Positions 25,511-34,428 of a DNA stretch of 64,000 bases are shown here, piece by piece (position 1 is the first letter of the stretch; each line of letters begins with the position of its first letter). The stretch lies in NCBI GenBank assembly GCA_964601225.1, contig CAZRMM010000001.1, forward strand, positions 62,001-126,000. The letters run 5' to 3'. Below the pieces are notes generated by a model. It saw only the letters and a list, made by a program, of their open reading frames with translations. It did no database searches and had not been told where the DNA came from. Origin of the DNA: CAYRGC01 sp964601225. Its GTDB lineage: Bacteria; Patescibacteriota; Gracilibacteria; Peribacterales; Peribacteraceae. Position numbers and translations under genes: made by a program.

Positions 25511-26053
25511 TTGGACACACAAAACACCAACACCCCGGCTACGGGCTCCGTGAGCGGTCCCGACGACCGCGCGAACGACCAGTCTGTCGACCACACTGCC
25601 CTCCTCGAGTGGAGCGCTCCGCGCGCGTACGCGCACGAGCGCGGAAAGCGCTGGTACACGATCGGCGGCACCGTGATTCTCGTCGTCTCCGCGTACGGCA
25701 TCCTCACGGGTGCCTGGAGCCTTGCCGTGGTTACGGTTCTCGTCGGAGGATTGTATTTTCTCAACCGTAAGGAACCGCCCGTCCTCCACACGCTGCGCAT
25801 TGAGCAAACTGGGGTCCAGTACGACGGGGACTTCATTCACTGGGGCGACTTCGAAGGCGCTTGGTTCGTCAAAACGAGCGCAGGTCCCGAAATCCATCTC
25901 CAGCGCAAAATCGGCACGCCACGGGAGATCATACTCCTGACCCCCCACATCGACACCAACGTTCTTCGCTCTACCCTGAGCCGTTTTCTCTCGGTCGGAT
26001 CAGATCGCCAGGAACATTTGTTCGATGTTCTTATTCGCCTTTGTAAACTCTGA
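25511..26053 (+). CDS. Membrane protein with PH-like C-terminal domain
   Basis: A 180-aa protein starting with TTG, the only start before the conserved part. A polar N-terminus of about 45 residues is followed by two hydrophobic segments (about 48-62 and 66-83) forming a hairpin. The strand-rich C-terminal domain (HTLRIEQTGVQYDGDFIHW, then REIILLTPH) resembles the membrane-linked PH-like domains of bacterial small membrane proteins. A TATAAT lies just before the start. The next gene begins on the base after its stop, so the two form an operon. Confidence 0.7.
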   Translation: MDTQNTNTPATGSVSGPDDRANDQSVDHTALLEWSAPRAYAHERGKRWYTIGGTVILVVSAYGILTGAWSLAVVTVLVGGLYFLNRKEPPVLHTLRIEQTGVQYDGDFIHWGDFEGAWFVKTSAGPEIHLQRKIGTPREIILLTPHIDTNVLRSTLSRFLSVGSDRQEHLFDVLIRLCKL

Positions 26054-29000
26054 ATGCTGCGCCACCTGTCAGTTGCGCGCCTCGCCTTCTCCAACCACTC
26101 TCCCCTCCGGGAGCGGCGAGAGGTCTTTTTCGCTCGAGTCAACGACGATTCATTCGCAGAGAGCCAAGAACAGAGATTCGACCGCGAAATAACAGAGGTA
26201 TCGGGGGAAGTAGAATCACGCATCGCGACTCTTGGCCGCAACGTGCGCAGCCCCGAGTACGCTGGCATCGGGAACATCGAGAATCTCTGGGAGCAAGCTT
26301 CGCAGACTGAGCGCGTGATCGCCGAGAACGTTGCCGTCTGTCGTGGACAGGGGGATCATTCGGCACGATTCGCCGCGTTACTTGCGGCCCAGAAAGCACT
26401 CACGGAATTTGAATTTGCCGCGCACGCATTATTCGAGGAATCCACGACACGCCGCGAACTGCGTGATATCGGCATCAATCTCGGCAATCGCATCGAAGTG
26501 ATCCGCGACGGCAAAGAGAGCGCTTACGGCGAGCGTCGGAAGAAAGCACTCGACGTCCTCGAAAAAGCCAAAGAAGGCAGCCTTGAAGAAAAAGATGCCG
26601 CACTTGCGGAAGCACGCCGCATTCTCGCGGGTCTGCGCCTGGACGATGCCGGCCTCGAGCGGGAGAGGCAGCAGAACATCACGCGCATCATTCAGGACAC
26701 GAGAACGAAGCTGAAAGACCTTCTCCCGAAGATTCAAGGACTCGATGCCCTCAAGGATCCCATCCTAAGCAATCAGTTCTTCGACGCGCCGTCGATCATC
26801 AAAGACACTCATGACCGGACAGAGGCCCTCCTGAAAACTGCCGAGAGAAACAATACTCAAACCTCGCACGAGCGACTGATGGATGCCGAGAGCGCCCAGC
26901 GCCGAGCCGAGAAATTGGAACGCTTCCTCGAGCACATCCAAAGCGCCACGAAGCCGGCACTCAGCTTTACGCCTGAACAGATATCCAATCCGGAATTCCA
27001 GCGAGTGGAAGCCTATTACTCCCGAAAAACCAAGGCCATCGCCCTGAACCCGAATCTGGCTCCCGAAATCAAAGAAAACCGACTCTCCCATGAGCGACGC
27101 CACTTGTACCTTCATGCTCTCGAAGGACTCGACCGTTATGCCCTCGCGCGGCTGTACAAGCGCGTGGAGAATCGCAAAGACCCCAACGGCGTGACGTTCC
27201 GAGAACATCTGGAGCGCCTTACCGCCGGCAAGAAACTTCCGGAAGGCGCGAACGGTCCCGCCATCCCGGCGCACCCGGCCTATAGTCTCTACGAAAATAA
27301 CCTCACCGCGGCATTCGAGGAACTCCTGATCCGCGCGGCCGATGCCAAGGCGGGAATCCGCACGCTCGATCCTGAGGAACAGGAGATCATCCCCCTGCTC
27401 TCACGGGCATGGGCGATGAATGACGGCACCGAAACCGTAGAAGGCCATAAGCCCGATGACCAAGGACTGCGGTACGACGGCGGCACGGAAAAAGATGTGG
27501 ATCTGCGCTATGCGTCGAAAGCATCGGATGATGATCTTCTGTCCGGCGGCGAGGGCGAAGGAAAGAAGAAAGAGGTCGAAATCATCCCTACCGTCCTTCT
27601 CAACAAAGTACAGACGCATACGCGCGATCTTCAGGAACTCGTGAAGAAAATGGAGGACGTCGATCGTTTACTGAGTTCGGTACCCGATGCCGCCGCACGC
27701 GAAAACCTGGCGCACGAATGGCGCGCGCATCGCAAGATCGCCGAAGATAACCTCATTACGCTCGCGGCGTACGAGGAATTCCTGATGGCCGCCGACAGCT
27801 GGAAAGGCGGCAAATTGGCTCCCGATCCTTTCTCGGAACTCCTCAATCGCCTCTTCCTGCATAAGAAATCCGGCGAGCCGGGCTCCATCGACATGTCGCA
27901 GGAAATCGGCATGACGGATGCGGAATGGCAAATCGCCAACGTCTCGGAGCGCATGCTGAAGGCAGCAGAGTTCAAGCTGAACCCTCTCCTGAAGCCGATC
28001 GAGAAGAACATGGGAGACTTGGACAAGGAAGTCCCTCACATCCGGGAGAATCTGGAAGATCTGGAGAAGGCATTCAACGCCTCTCAGATCGCCCCCGCCG
28101 GCGGACTCAAGAGCATGATCGGACTGGAGTTCTACAGTATCAATCAGGTCATCGAAAGCGTGAAGAACGTCGTGGAATCGTTCTCGAAGGCCTGGGGCAA
28201 CTGGCATCAGCTCAAGGTGGGCAAGCTCAGCAACCAGATGGGCGCCGCCATTGCGGGCACGGGCTTCCCCTTCTCCGATCAGGCGAAAATGACGCTCGAA
28301 CTCGAGCTCGATCATAAGGACGACGAAGTGAAGGACAGTTTCGAGAAGCACCTCGAGCACGATCTTGCGAGCTTCCACCACATGGTGGATCCGCACCACG
28401 GCATCCTGTTCCGCAACCAGCACGACGGTAACCGCTTCCGCGGCTGCATCGAGTACATGGCGAGCAAAGGCTGGCTCTATGACCTCGATATCGAGAACCG
28501 CATGGTCTTCGGCATTCGCCTCAAGCCCGGAGAGACGCTTCCCGGCCACTGGTCCGAAGACCGCGTGAAGCAGTACATCCGCGATCTCGACGACAAGAAC
28601 AGCAAGGGCCAGGACGGCGAAGACAGCCGCGGCTACAGCCGCGTCGACAGCAAACCGGACATCCCGCCGATGATCGAGGTGCTCGTGGACGAAATGAACC
28701 GCCAGAACTACTGGGCCATCAAGGGCATCGTCCGTCGCGCCATCGAAAAAGGTAAGGAGGGAGAGACGTCCGCCTGGCTCAGCACCGTGATCCTGTCCTT
28801 CCTCCGAGATTTGCGACACGACCACGGTATGGCTGCAAAATACTTCCCGAAGGATCTCATGGACCAGCTCGGCAACATCGGCATCGTGAGTCCGGCATGG
28901 ATCACCACGTTCTTCAAGCTCAACCGCAACCCCCTCGAGGCGTATCAGATCGCGCGGCGCAGCGGCAAGCCGTTTGATTTCAAGAACGCGGGCCAACTTG

Positions 29001-29704
29001 CGCAGGCGACCGTCATCGCAGAAGAAGATATCGTCCAGGCGCAGCAAGAAGCGGGCGAACCTCCCCTCCCCCGCGAAAAGCTCGACCGCCTCGTGGCAAA
29101 AGTGCTCGCCACCCACACGGTAAAACTCGGCTCCTGGAATCGCGCCATCAGTATTTATGACGACAAGTACAAATTCTATCGAGACAAAATCTCCGGAACG
29201 GAAACCACGATCGAACCGGGAAAATGCGACGACGACTTCTACAACGACGGGAACGGCGGTTCCGAGGTGCAGCTCATGGGTGACGGCGGCTTCCGCGCCA
29301 TTCTCCGCACCGACACCACGGGTCGTCTCCAGGCCCCGACCAAGGCCCGCTACTTCATGGATCAGCTCATCCACCGTGCTCATGACCTGAAGAGCTTCGG
29401 GCTCCGCAATCCCCTGAAGACGTTCCTCGACGAAACCCGAAAAAAGATGGATTCCATGATCGTCACGGAATGGAACCACGCGAACAGCACCAACCTGATG
29501 GTTCTCATTTCCCGCCACTCCAAGCCGCTGTCCGACGATGTCGAAATGCCGGTCATCGTCGACCTCTGGCGCCACAACCTCATCAGCAACGACGCCTTTA
29601 TGAAGGCTACAACCCCTCTCGGCAAGGCTGCGCAGGAATGGGTGAAGAAGCAGCGGGAGAAAGGCATCGTTCTCGAACAACTCCCGGAGTATCTCCATCC
29701 GTAA
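26054..29704 (+). CDS. Giant unknown 1216-aa protein with an HEXXH motif
   Basis: The ATG directly abuts the stop of the preceding membrane gene, so translation is coupled. The protein is soluble, charged and largely helical, with coiled-coil-like stretches in the first 330 residues. Residues 346-350 read HERRH within LSHERRHLYLHALEG, a match to the HEXXH zincin motif. AFEELLIRAADAK about 75 residues later offers a possible third ligand. A long C-terminal region (about 690-1216) holds W/D-rich and helical segments without known motifs. I recognise no family. A gene this large in a compact genome is likely important. It could be a surface-machine or cytoplasmic scaffold protein. Confidence 0.8.
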   Translation: MLRHLSVARLAFSNHSPLRERREVFFARVNDDSFAESQEQRFDREITEVSGEVESRIATLGRNVRSPEYAGIGNIENLWEQASQTERVIAENVAVCRGQGDHSARFAALLAAQKALTEFEFAAHALFEESTTRRELRDIGINLGNRIEVIRDGKESAYGERRKKALDVLEKAKEGSLEEKDAALAEARRILAGLRLDDAGLERERQQNITRIIQDTRTKLKDLLPKIQGLDALKDPILSNQFFDAPSIIKDTHDRTEALLKTAERNNTQTSHERLMDAESAQRRAEKLERFLEHIQSATKPALSFTPEQISNPEFQRVEAYYSRKTKAIALNPNLAPEIKENRLSHERRHLYLHALEGLDRYALARLYKRVENRKDPNGVTFREHLERLTAGKKLPEGANGPAIPAHPAYSLYENNLTAAFEELLIRAADAKAGIRTLDPEEQEIIPLLSRAWAMNDGTETVEGHKPDDQGLRYDGGTEKDVDLRYASKASDDDLLSGGEGEGKKKEVEIIPTVLLNKVQTHTRDLQELVKKMEDVDRLLSSVPDAAARENLAHEWRAHRKIAEDNLITLAAYEEFLMAADSWKGGKLAPDPFSELLNRLFLHKKSGEPGSIDMSQEIGMTDAEWQIANVSERMLKAAEFKLNPLLKPIEKNMGDLDKEVPHIRENLEDLEKAFNASQIAPAGGLKSMIGLEFYSINQVIESVKNVVESFSKAWGNWHQLKVGKLSNQMGAAIAGTGFPFSDQAKMTLELELDHKDDEVKDSFEKHLEHDLASFHHMVDPHHGILFRNQHDGNRFRGCIEYMASKGWLYDLDIENRMVFGIRLKPGETLPGHWSEDRVKQYIRDLDDKNSKGQDGEDSRGYSRVDSKPDIPPMIEVLVDEMNRQNYWAIKGIVRRAIEKGKEGETSAWLSTVILSFLRDLRHDHGMAAKYFPKDLMDQLGNIGIVSPAWITTFFKLNRNPLEAYQIARRSGKPFDFKNAGQLAQATVIAEEDIVQAQQEAGEPPLPREKLDRLVAKVLATHTVKLGSWNRAISIYDDKYKFYRDKISGTETTIEPGKCDDDFYNDGNGGSEVQLMGDGGFRAILRTDTTGRLQAPTKARYFMDQLIHRAHDLKSFGLRNPLKTFLDETRKKMDSMIVTEWNHANSTNLMVLISRHSKPLSDDVEMPVIVDLWRHNLISNDAFMKATTPLGKAAQEWVKKQREKGIVLEQLPEYLHP

Positions 29705-29740
29705 CGGGACGACGTCCCCGGAGCCATGTAGGATGCCGTC

Positions 29741-30178
29741 ATGCACGTCTCTGTTCAACGTATTGACCCCACCCTCCCGCTCCCCACCTACGCCACCAAA
29801 GGCGCCGTAGGGTTCGATTTTGTCACCCGCGAAACGACGACCATCGCCCCCAAGGCGATCGGCCTCGTCCCGGGGAACGTGATTGTGAAAGTTCCGCAAG
29901 GGTATGCGCTGATCGTGGTTCCTCGGTCATCGCTTCCCCGGAAGAAAGGCCTCGTCTGTCCGCATTCACTCGGGGTGATCGACCAGGACTACCACGGACC
30001 CAAGGACGAGATCTTCGTGCAAGTGCAGAACGTGACGGACGCGCCGGTCACCGTCGAACGCGGCGAGCGCATCGCCCAAGGCCTCTTCGTGAAAGTGGAG
30101 ACGGCGGAGTGGGTGGAGGTGGATGGCCACGGCGCGGAGACGCGAGGTGGGTTCGGGAGCACGGGGACGCACGCGTAA
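29741..30178 (+). CDS. dut: dUTP diphosphatase
   Basis: Hydrolyses dUTP to dUMP and PPi, protecting DNA from uracil. The 145-aa protein has all five trimeric dUTPase motifs: AVGFDF (1, usual AGYDL), PRSSL (2), GVIDQDYHGPKDEI (3, with the uracil-pocket Asp-Tyr), RIAQGLF (4) and the C-terminal RGGFGSTG (5) that closes over the active site. Length is standard. It is followed by a heptamer word repeat and a bidirectional terminator before the converging ftsZ. Confidence 0.95.
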   Translation: MHVSVQRIDPTLPLPTYATKGAVGFDFVTRETTTIAPKAIGLVPGNVIVKVPQGYALIVVPRSSLPRKKGLVCPHSLGVIDQDYHGPKDEIFVQVQNVTDAPVTVERGERIAQGLFVKVETAEWVEVDGHGAETRGGFGSTGTHA

Positions 30179-30183
30179 AGGAT

Positions 30184-30251
30184 ACGAGTTGCGAGTTTCG
30201 GGTTACGGGATCGATACTTTTCTCGCAACTCGAAACCCGTCACTCGCAACT
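30184..30251. repeat. Heptamer-word inverted repeat after dut
   Basis: Left arm words CGAGTTG, CGAGTTT and CGGGTTA face right arm words TCGCAAC, TCGAAAC, CCGTCAC and TCGCAAC in 7-bp register. It starts 5 bp after the dut stop and runs up to the terminator hairpin at 30256. Confidence 0.85.
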
Positions 30252-30255
30252 GAAA

Positions 30256-30273
30256 AAGGGCCTTGCGGCCCTT
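30256..30273. terminator. Bidirectional terminator between dut and ftsZ
   Basis: AAGGGCC-TTGC-GGCCCTT, a perfect 7-bp stem with A-rich left and T-rich right flanks, lying between converging genes. It can serve both strands. Confidence 0.8.
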
Positions 30274-30289
30274 CTTTGATAACCGAGAT

Positions 30290-31576
30290 TTACTTCGACA
30301 ACGGTTTCCGCATGAACGCGGGCACCTCGAGTTCTTCCATATTGAGCTCCAGACCGGGCGTAGGCTTGGCGATCGTCGGAGAAGCCTCCTGACCATGGTG
30401 CATCATGCCCTGCGACCGCATGTCGCCTTTGGGAGCGGACACGGCCGGCGAAACTGCAGAACGACCGAAGTTTCCCTGAAGCACGCGCTGTCCTGGCGAA
30501 ACCATCTGCTGGATCCCCTTCTTTTCCTCCGCGAAGCCCGTGGCGATAACCGTCACTTTTACCTGACCGGTAAACGCGTCGTCGATGACGGCGCCGAAGA
30601 TGACGTTGGCCTCCGGAGCGGCGGCCTCCGTGATGATGCGTGCAGCCTCGTCGACCTCGTACATGGAGAGATCATTGCCGCCGGTGATGTTAAAGAGAAT
30701 GCCCTGAGCTCCCGCAATGGATGTCTCCAGAAGCGGGCTGTCCACGGCGGCGCGGGCGGCCTCCGCCGCGCGACTGTCGCCGGTGCCGTAACCGATGCCC
30801 ATGAGTGCCGTACCGGCATCCTGCATGATGGCCTTCACGTCGGCGAAGTCGACGTTGATGAGACCGTGGACCGTGATGAGGTTCGAGATACCTTCGATGG
30901 CATGTTTCAGCACCTCGTCGACGACCTGGAAGGCCTCAGTGAGCGGCGTGGTCTTATCGATGAGCGAGAGAATCTTGTCGTTCGGGATCGTGATGAGAGT
31001 GTCGACTTTGCTCCGGAGATTTTCGAGCGCCTCTTCGGACTGCTTGCGGCGCTTGAATCCCTCAAAGGAGAACGGCTTGGTAACGACCGCCACCGTGAGA
31101 ATTCCCATCGAACGAGCGGCGTCGGCAACCACCGGCACCGTGCCGGAACCCGTACCGCCGCCGAGACCGGCGGTGATGAAGAGCATGTCCGTGCCCTCGA
31201 GTGCGGCCTTAATCTCTTCCAGGCTCTCTTCAGCGGCTTTCTTCCCTACATCGGGATTGGCGCCGGCGCCGAGACCGCGGGTGGTCCCCCGACCGATCGT
31301 AATCTTTTTGGGAGCCGGATTGTGATACAGCGCCTGTGCATCGGTGTTCAGCGAAACGAACTCCACGCCTTGCACTTTTTCGTGGATCATCCGTGCGACC
31401 GCATTGTTACCGCCGCCGCCGGCACCGATAACGCGGATCACCGCTCCGGGCATCACGTCCGGACGGACCTCACGGGTGCCATCCTGCGCCTGTGTGGAAT
31501 CGTCCCCTGCGGGACGGCTGCCACCGGGCTGCGGTGCGGGAGTGCGACTGAAGATGGAGCGGAACGTATCGGACAT
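30290..31576 (-). CDS. ftsZ: Cell division protein FtsZ
   Basis: Tubulin-like GTPase that forms the Z ring. The 428-aa protein has the N-terminal nucleotide-binding GAGGGGNNAV, the tubulin signature GGGTGSGTVP, the T7-loop region NVDFADVKAIM and a variable Gln/Met-rich linker. It ends in LEVPAFMRKP, the conserved C-terminal peptide that binds FtsA and other partners. It lies 69 bp downstream of ftsA in the same direction, the classical ftsA-ftsZ order. Confidence 0.98.
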   Translation of the reverse strand: MSDTFRSIFSRTPAPQPGGSRPAGDDSTQAQDGTREVRPDVMPGAVIRVIGAGGGGNNAVARMIHEKVQGVEFVSLNTDAQALYHNPAPKKITIGRGTTRGLGAGANPDVGKKAAEESLEEIKAALEGTDMLFITAGLGGGTGSGTVPVVADAARSMGILTVAVVTKPFSFEGFKRRKQSEEALENLRSKVDTLITIPNDKILSLIDKTTPLTEAFQVVDEVLKHAIEGISNLITVHGLINVDFADVKAIMQDAGTALMGIGYGTGDSRAAEAARAAVDSPLLETSIAGAQGILFNITGGNDLSMYEVDEAARIITEAAAPEANVIFGAVIDDAFTGQVKVTVIATGFAEEKKGIQQMVSPGQRVLQGNFGRSAVSPAVSAPKGDMRSQGMMHHGQEASPTIAKPTPGLELNMEELEVPAFMRKPLSK

Positions 31577-31590
31577 GGGAGGGATGGGAA

Positions 31591-31612
31591 GACGAGTGAC
31601 GAGTTGCGAGAT
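31591..31612. repeat. Short heptamer tract between ftsA and ftsZ
   Basis: Three consecutive 7-bp words, GACGAGT, GACGAGT, TGCGAGA, without an opposing arm. The wording resembles the repeat after dut (CGAGTTG family), only 1.4 kb away on the other side of ftsZ. Confidence 0.55.
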
Positions 31613-31645
31613 AAAAGGAGAACGGGCATACCTGCCCGCGAATCA

Positions 31646-32887
31646 TCAGGGGAACAACGATTTTAACCAGGAACCGACCTGCTGGACGGCCTGTTTCATC
31701 TGCATGCCACCCATGCGGCGCATGCCGCCCTGCTCGTGCTCGCGCATGCCCCAGACGAGGGTGCCGAGCGCCGTGGCATAGGCCGGGTCATCGACCTTTT
31801 CGATGACGCCGCCGATTTCGACCGGGAAACCCATCTGGACCGGCAGACCGAGCACATCGCGTGCGAGATCGAGCACGCCCGGGGCCTTCACGGCTCCGCC
31901 GGTAAGAATGGCGCCGGCCGGGAGCATGCCGCTCCTGCCGATGCGCGCGAGCTCGGCTTTAATGAGAGAGAAAATCTCGTGATAGCGAGCCTGCATGATT
32001 TCAGCCATGTATTTCTTGCTGACGGTCTGGGTATCGACCTTGCTCACCGAGGAGAGATCGATCATCTCGCGCTCGCTCATCTCTCCCGGGAGAACGGAAC
32101 CGAACTCCACTTTGATCTTCTCGGCCGTGTCGATGGAGGTGCGCAGCCCGATCGCGACGTCGCTCGTGATGCTCTCTCCGCCGACGGGAAGGCACACCGA
32201 ATGGAGGATCGTCCCCTCTTCAAACACCGCCATGCTCGTGCAGCCGGCACCGATGTCGATGGCGACGACGCCGAGTTCTTTCTGTCGCTTCGTGAGCGTG
32301 GCCTCGGAGACCGCGATCGTGGAAGGGATGATGGCATCGATATCGACACCCGCCTGATCCACGCACTTTTCAAGATTCTTCACATGCTGGACGTGACCCG
32401 TGATGATATGGGCCTCCACCTCGAGGCGGATGCCCGTCATGCCGAGCGGATTCTTGATGCCGCGCTGCTCGTCGACCGCGTAGCCCTTGGGTTCGATGTG
32501 GAGGATGCGGCGATTCGGCGGGATGGAGACGGCCTGGGCGGCGTCGAGGACGCGACCGATATCTTCGAGCGTAATCTCGGCGCCGGAGATGGCGATGACG
32601 CCGCGGCTGTCGAAGGACTCAATGTGCGATCCGCTCATACCCACGAACACGTGGTTCACGGGAACACCCGCCATGCGTTCCGCATCCTCGAGGGACGAGA
32701 TAATATTATGGATAAGCTCCTCCACATCGATCACGTGCCCTTTGCGCATGCCGAGGGACGGTGAAAGCCCCACGCCAATGACGTTAGGCATCCGACGATC
32801 CTCGCGAGCACCGTCGACGACGGCGATCACGGTACGGATCTTGGCACTTCCGATATCAAGACTGGCGACGACGCGTTCCTTGGGCAT
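31646..32887 (-). CDS. ftsA: Cell division protein FtsA
   Basis: Actin-like ATPase that tethers FtsZ to the membrane. The 413-aa protein has the ATPase phosphate-1 motif SLDIGSAKIRTVIA, the 1C/SHS2 subdomain GMSGSHIESFDSRGVI, phosphate-2 VVAIDIGAGCTSMAVF and the adenosine motif GAILTGGAVKAPGV. It ends with a short amphipathic helix GSWLKSLFP for membrane binding. It is first in the ftsA-ftsZ operon and preceded by an AT-rich gene-free region. Confidence 0.97.
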   Translation of the reverse strand: MPKERVVASLDIGSAKIRTVIAVVDGAREDRRMPNVIGVGLSPSLGMRKGHVIDVEELIHNIISSLEDAERMAGVPVNHVFVGMSGSHIESFDSRGVIAISGAEITLEDIGRVLDAAQAVSIPPNRRILHIEPKGYAVDEQRGIKNPLGMTGIRLEVEAHIITGHVQHVKNLEKCVDQAGVDIDAIIPSTIAVSEATLTKRQKELGVVAIDIGAGCTSMAVFEEGTILHSVCLPVGGESITSDVAIGLRTSIDTAEKIKVEFGSVLPGEMSEREMIDLSSVSKVDTQTVSKKYMAEIMQARYHEIFSLIKAELARIGRSGMLPAGAILTGGAVKAPGVLDLARDVLGLPVQMGFPVEIGGVIEKVDDPAYATALGTLVWGMREHEQGGMRRMGGMQMKQAVQQVGSWLKSLFP

Positions 32888-33195
32888 GGCGTTGGGGGGC
32901 GGTGAGACAATCTGCGAGAGCGATTTCGTCCGCAGAGAAAACGGCGATCAGTCTATCGCGGCATCTGCAAGCCCCGCAAGGAGTTGATGAATATCTTTCG
33001 TGCTCATGAACACGTTTTGCGAATACATTTTGTGGTCTTTATTTTTGGCTTTTAGAAAAGATAAAACAAGAAAATTATTCAGTGAAACTCTTCGGTTGTT
33101 TCACATGAACACAGCGTGTGTGCAACTTTTGCGGCACAGAAGAGCGAATCGTTGAATACGATCACTATCTGCGGGTGAAACAGATCAAGCGCGGA
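32888..33195. other. Gene-free, AT-rich region upstream of ftsA
   Basis: No gene in 308 bp. The centre (about 33020-33110) is much more AT-rich than the flanks, as expected of a promoter region for leftward ftsA, but no convincing -35/-10 pair stands out. A hairpin GTGAAAC/GTTTCAC lies at 33082-33104. Confidence 0.5.
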
Positions 33196-34311
33196 TCAGA
33201 AGAGTGAAAGCTGCGACGGCTCTTCGTTTACGCGTACGTGCGTCGAATCTGCTTCGCTTCCAGTAAAGATACGTTGACCGTACGGCTGGCTTGCGAGTGT
33301 ACGCAGTCGCGCAGCGAGGCTGTGAAATTGAAGTTCCTGCAGGAATGCTATGACCTCCCCCATCGGAATCCCCGTAAGACATAGCTCTTCCAGCGGAATC
33401 GGAAGCGGAATATCGCAAAGCAACTGTGCCATACGCTCACAGAAGAATGCGGATTCGCGGTCCTTTTCCAGCTTGGCACGGACGGACGGCTTGATCTCCT
33501 CCAGATGTGCATAGATGTTCTCAAGCGTGTCGTAAGCCTGGAGCAGCTGCGCTGCGCCTTTGGGGCCGATGCCGTGGACGCCGGGCAAGTTATCCGAGGG
33601 ATCCCCGCAGAGTCCTTTATAGGAGGCAACCTGGTCAGGTCGAATGCCGTATTTGGCGTAAATCTCATCGGGACCGAGATACTCGGGTGCCTGGTAGCCT
33701 TTATGTGGAATGGCAATCCGAATGTTTTTCGTCGCGAGCTGGAAAGCATCACGATCACCGGTGACAATCGTCACCCTGTACCCCGCCCTCTCCGCGGCCG
33801 TGGCATAGGCACAGAGGTAGTCATCCGCCTCATACTTGGGGTTCTCCGCCGAGGGAATATGCATGGTATCGATCAGCTGACGGATCCTCGGAATTTGGAT
33901 ATAGAAGTCATCCGGCGTCTCCGCTCTTCCCTCCTTATATTCCGTGTGTTCCTGGTGACGGAAGGTTTCGCTTCCGGCATCGAAGGCGAAGAGCAAGGCA
34001 TCCGGTTGTTCCGTTCGAAGCATCGTCATAAGCATCGTCGCGACGCCGAACACCGCATTCGTCTGTTCCCCGGACGTGGTCTTGAGCGTCCGCGGTATCG
34101 CCCAGTACGCGCGGTACATCAGGTGGTGGCCGTCGACGAGGACGAGGTGTTTGATACTGAAAGCATACCCCAGAGTCCGTGTCCCTCTTCCAAAAAAATC
34201 GGACCTTCCAACGGCAGCAGGGCAGAACGGCAGGAGATGTTCTGTGAAAAGCAGCCTTCTGCCCTCCTGCCATACTGCCTTCCTGCCCTCTCCAGGGGCT
34301 TTTTCTCCCAT
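33196..34311 (-). CDS. Stand-alone 5'-3' exonuclease (Pol I N-terminal domain type)
   Basis: Flap endonuclease/5' exonuclease that removes RNA primers and flaps. The conserved part starts IKHLVLVDGHHLMYRAYWA, with metal-binding YEADDYLCAYA and VTGDRDAFQLA, and the helix-hairpin-helix SDNLPGVHGIGPKGAAQLL. There is no polymerase domain. The reading frame opens at 34311, but the first 45-50 residues are a translation of the octamer word repeat 34211-34292. Homology begins near residue 53 (34155), where the codon is ATC and no ATG is available, so the real start is uncertain (CTG at 34173, ATC at 34155, or 34311). Confidence 0.9.
   Translation of the reverse strand: MGEKAPGEGRKAVWQEGRRLLFTEHLLPFCPAAVGRSDFFGRGTRTLGYAFSIKHLVLVDGHHLMYRAYWAIPRTLKTTSGEQTNAVFGVATMLMTMLRTEQPDALLFAFDAGSETFRHQEHTEYKEGRAETPDDFYIQIPRIRQLIDTMHIPSAENPKYEADDYLCAYATAAERAGYRVTIVTGDRDAFQLATKNIRIAIPHKGYQAPEYLGPDEIYAKYGIRPDQVASYKGLCGDPSDNLPGVHGIGPKGAAQLLQAYDTLENIYAHLEEIKPSVRAKLEKDRESAFFCERMAQLLCDIPLPIPLEELCLTGIPMGEVIAFLQELQFHSLAARLRTLASQPYGQRIFTGSEADSTHVRVNEEPSQLSLF
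34211..34292. repeat. Octamer-word inverted repeat at the 5' end of the exonuclease gene
   Basis: Left words GGCAGCAG, GGCAGAAC and GGCAGGAG face right words TTCTGCCC, TCCTGCCA, TACTGCCT and TCCTGCCC. The wording is nearly the same as the repeat after thrS (18254-18344), 16 kb away. It overlaps the first part of the exonuclease reading frame. Confidence 0.85.
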
Positions 34312-34428
34312 AGAAACATCACCGAAATGTGAACTTTATATGACATCATCCCCCTCTTTTTCGTCAACGTCTTCACGCTCCTCAAAGTACCACTTTTCCG
34401 CTATAATATCTCGATACCTCAATACTCC

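Noticed and set aside
27668..29899. 743-aa open frame on the minus strand
   Set aside because: It is fully antisense to the 1216-aa gene, has the low-complexity Val/Asp/Glu/His-rich composition of a mirrored GC-rich gene and shows no family motif.
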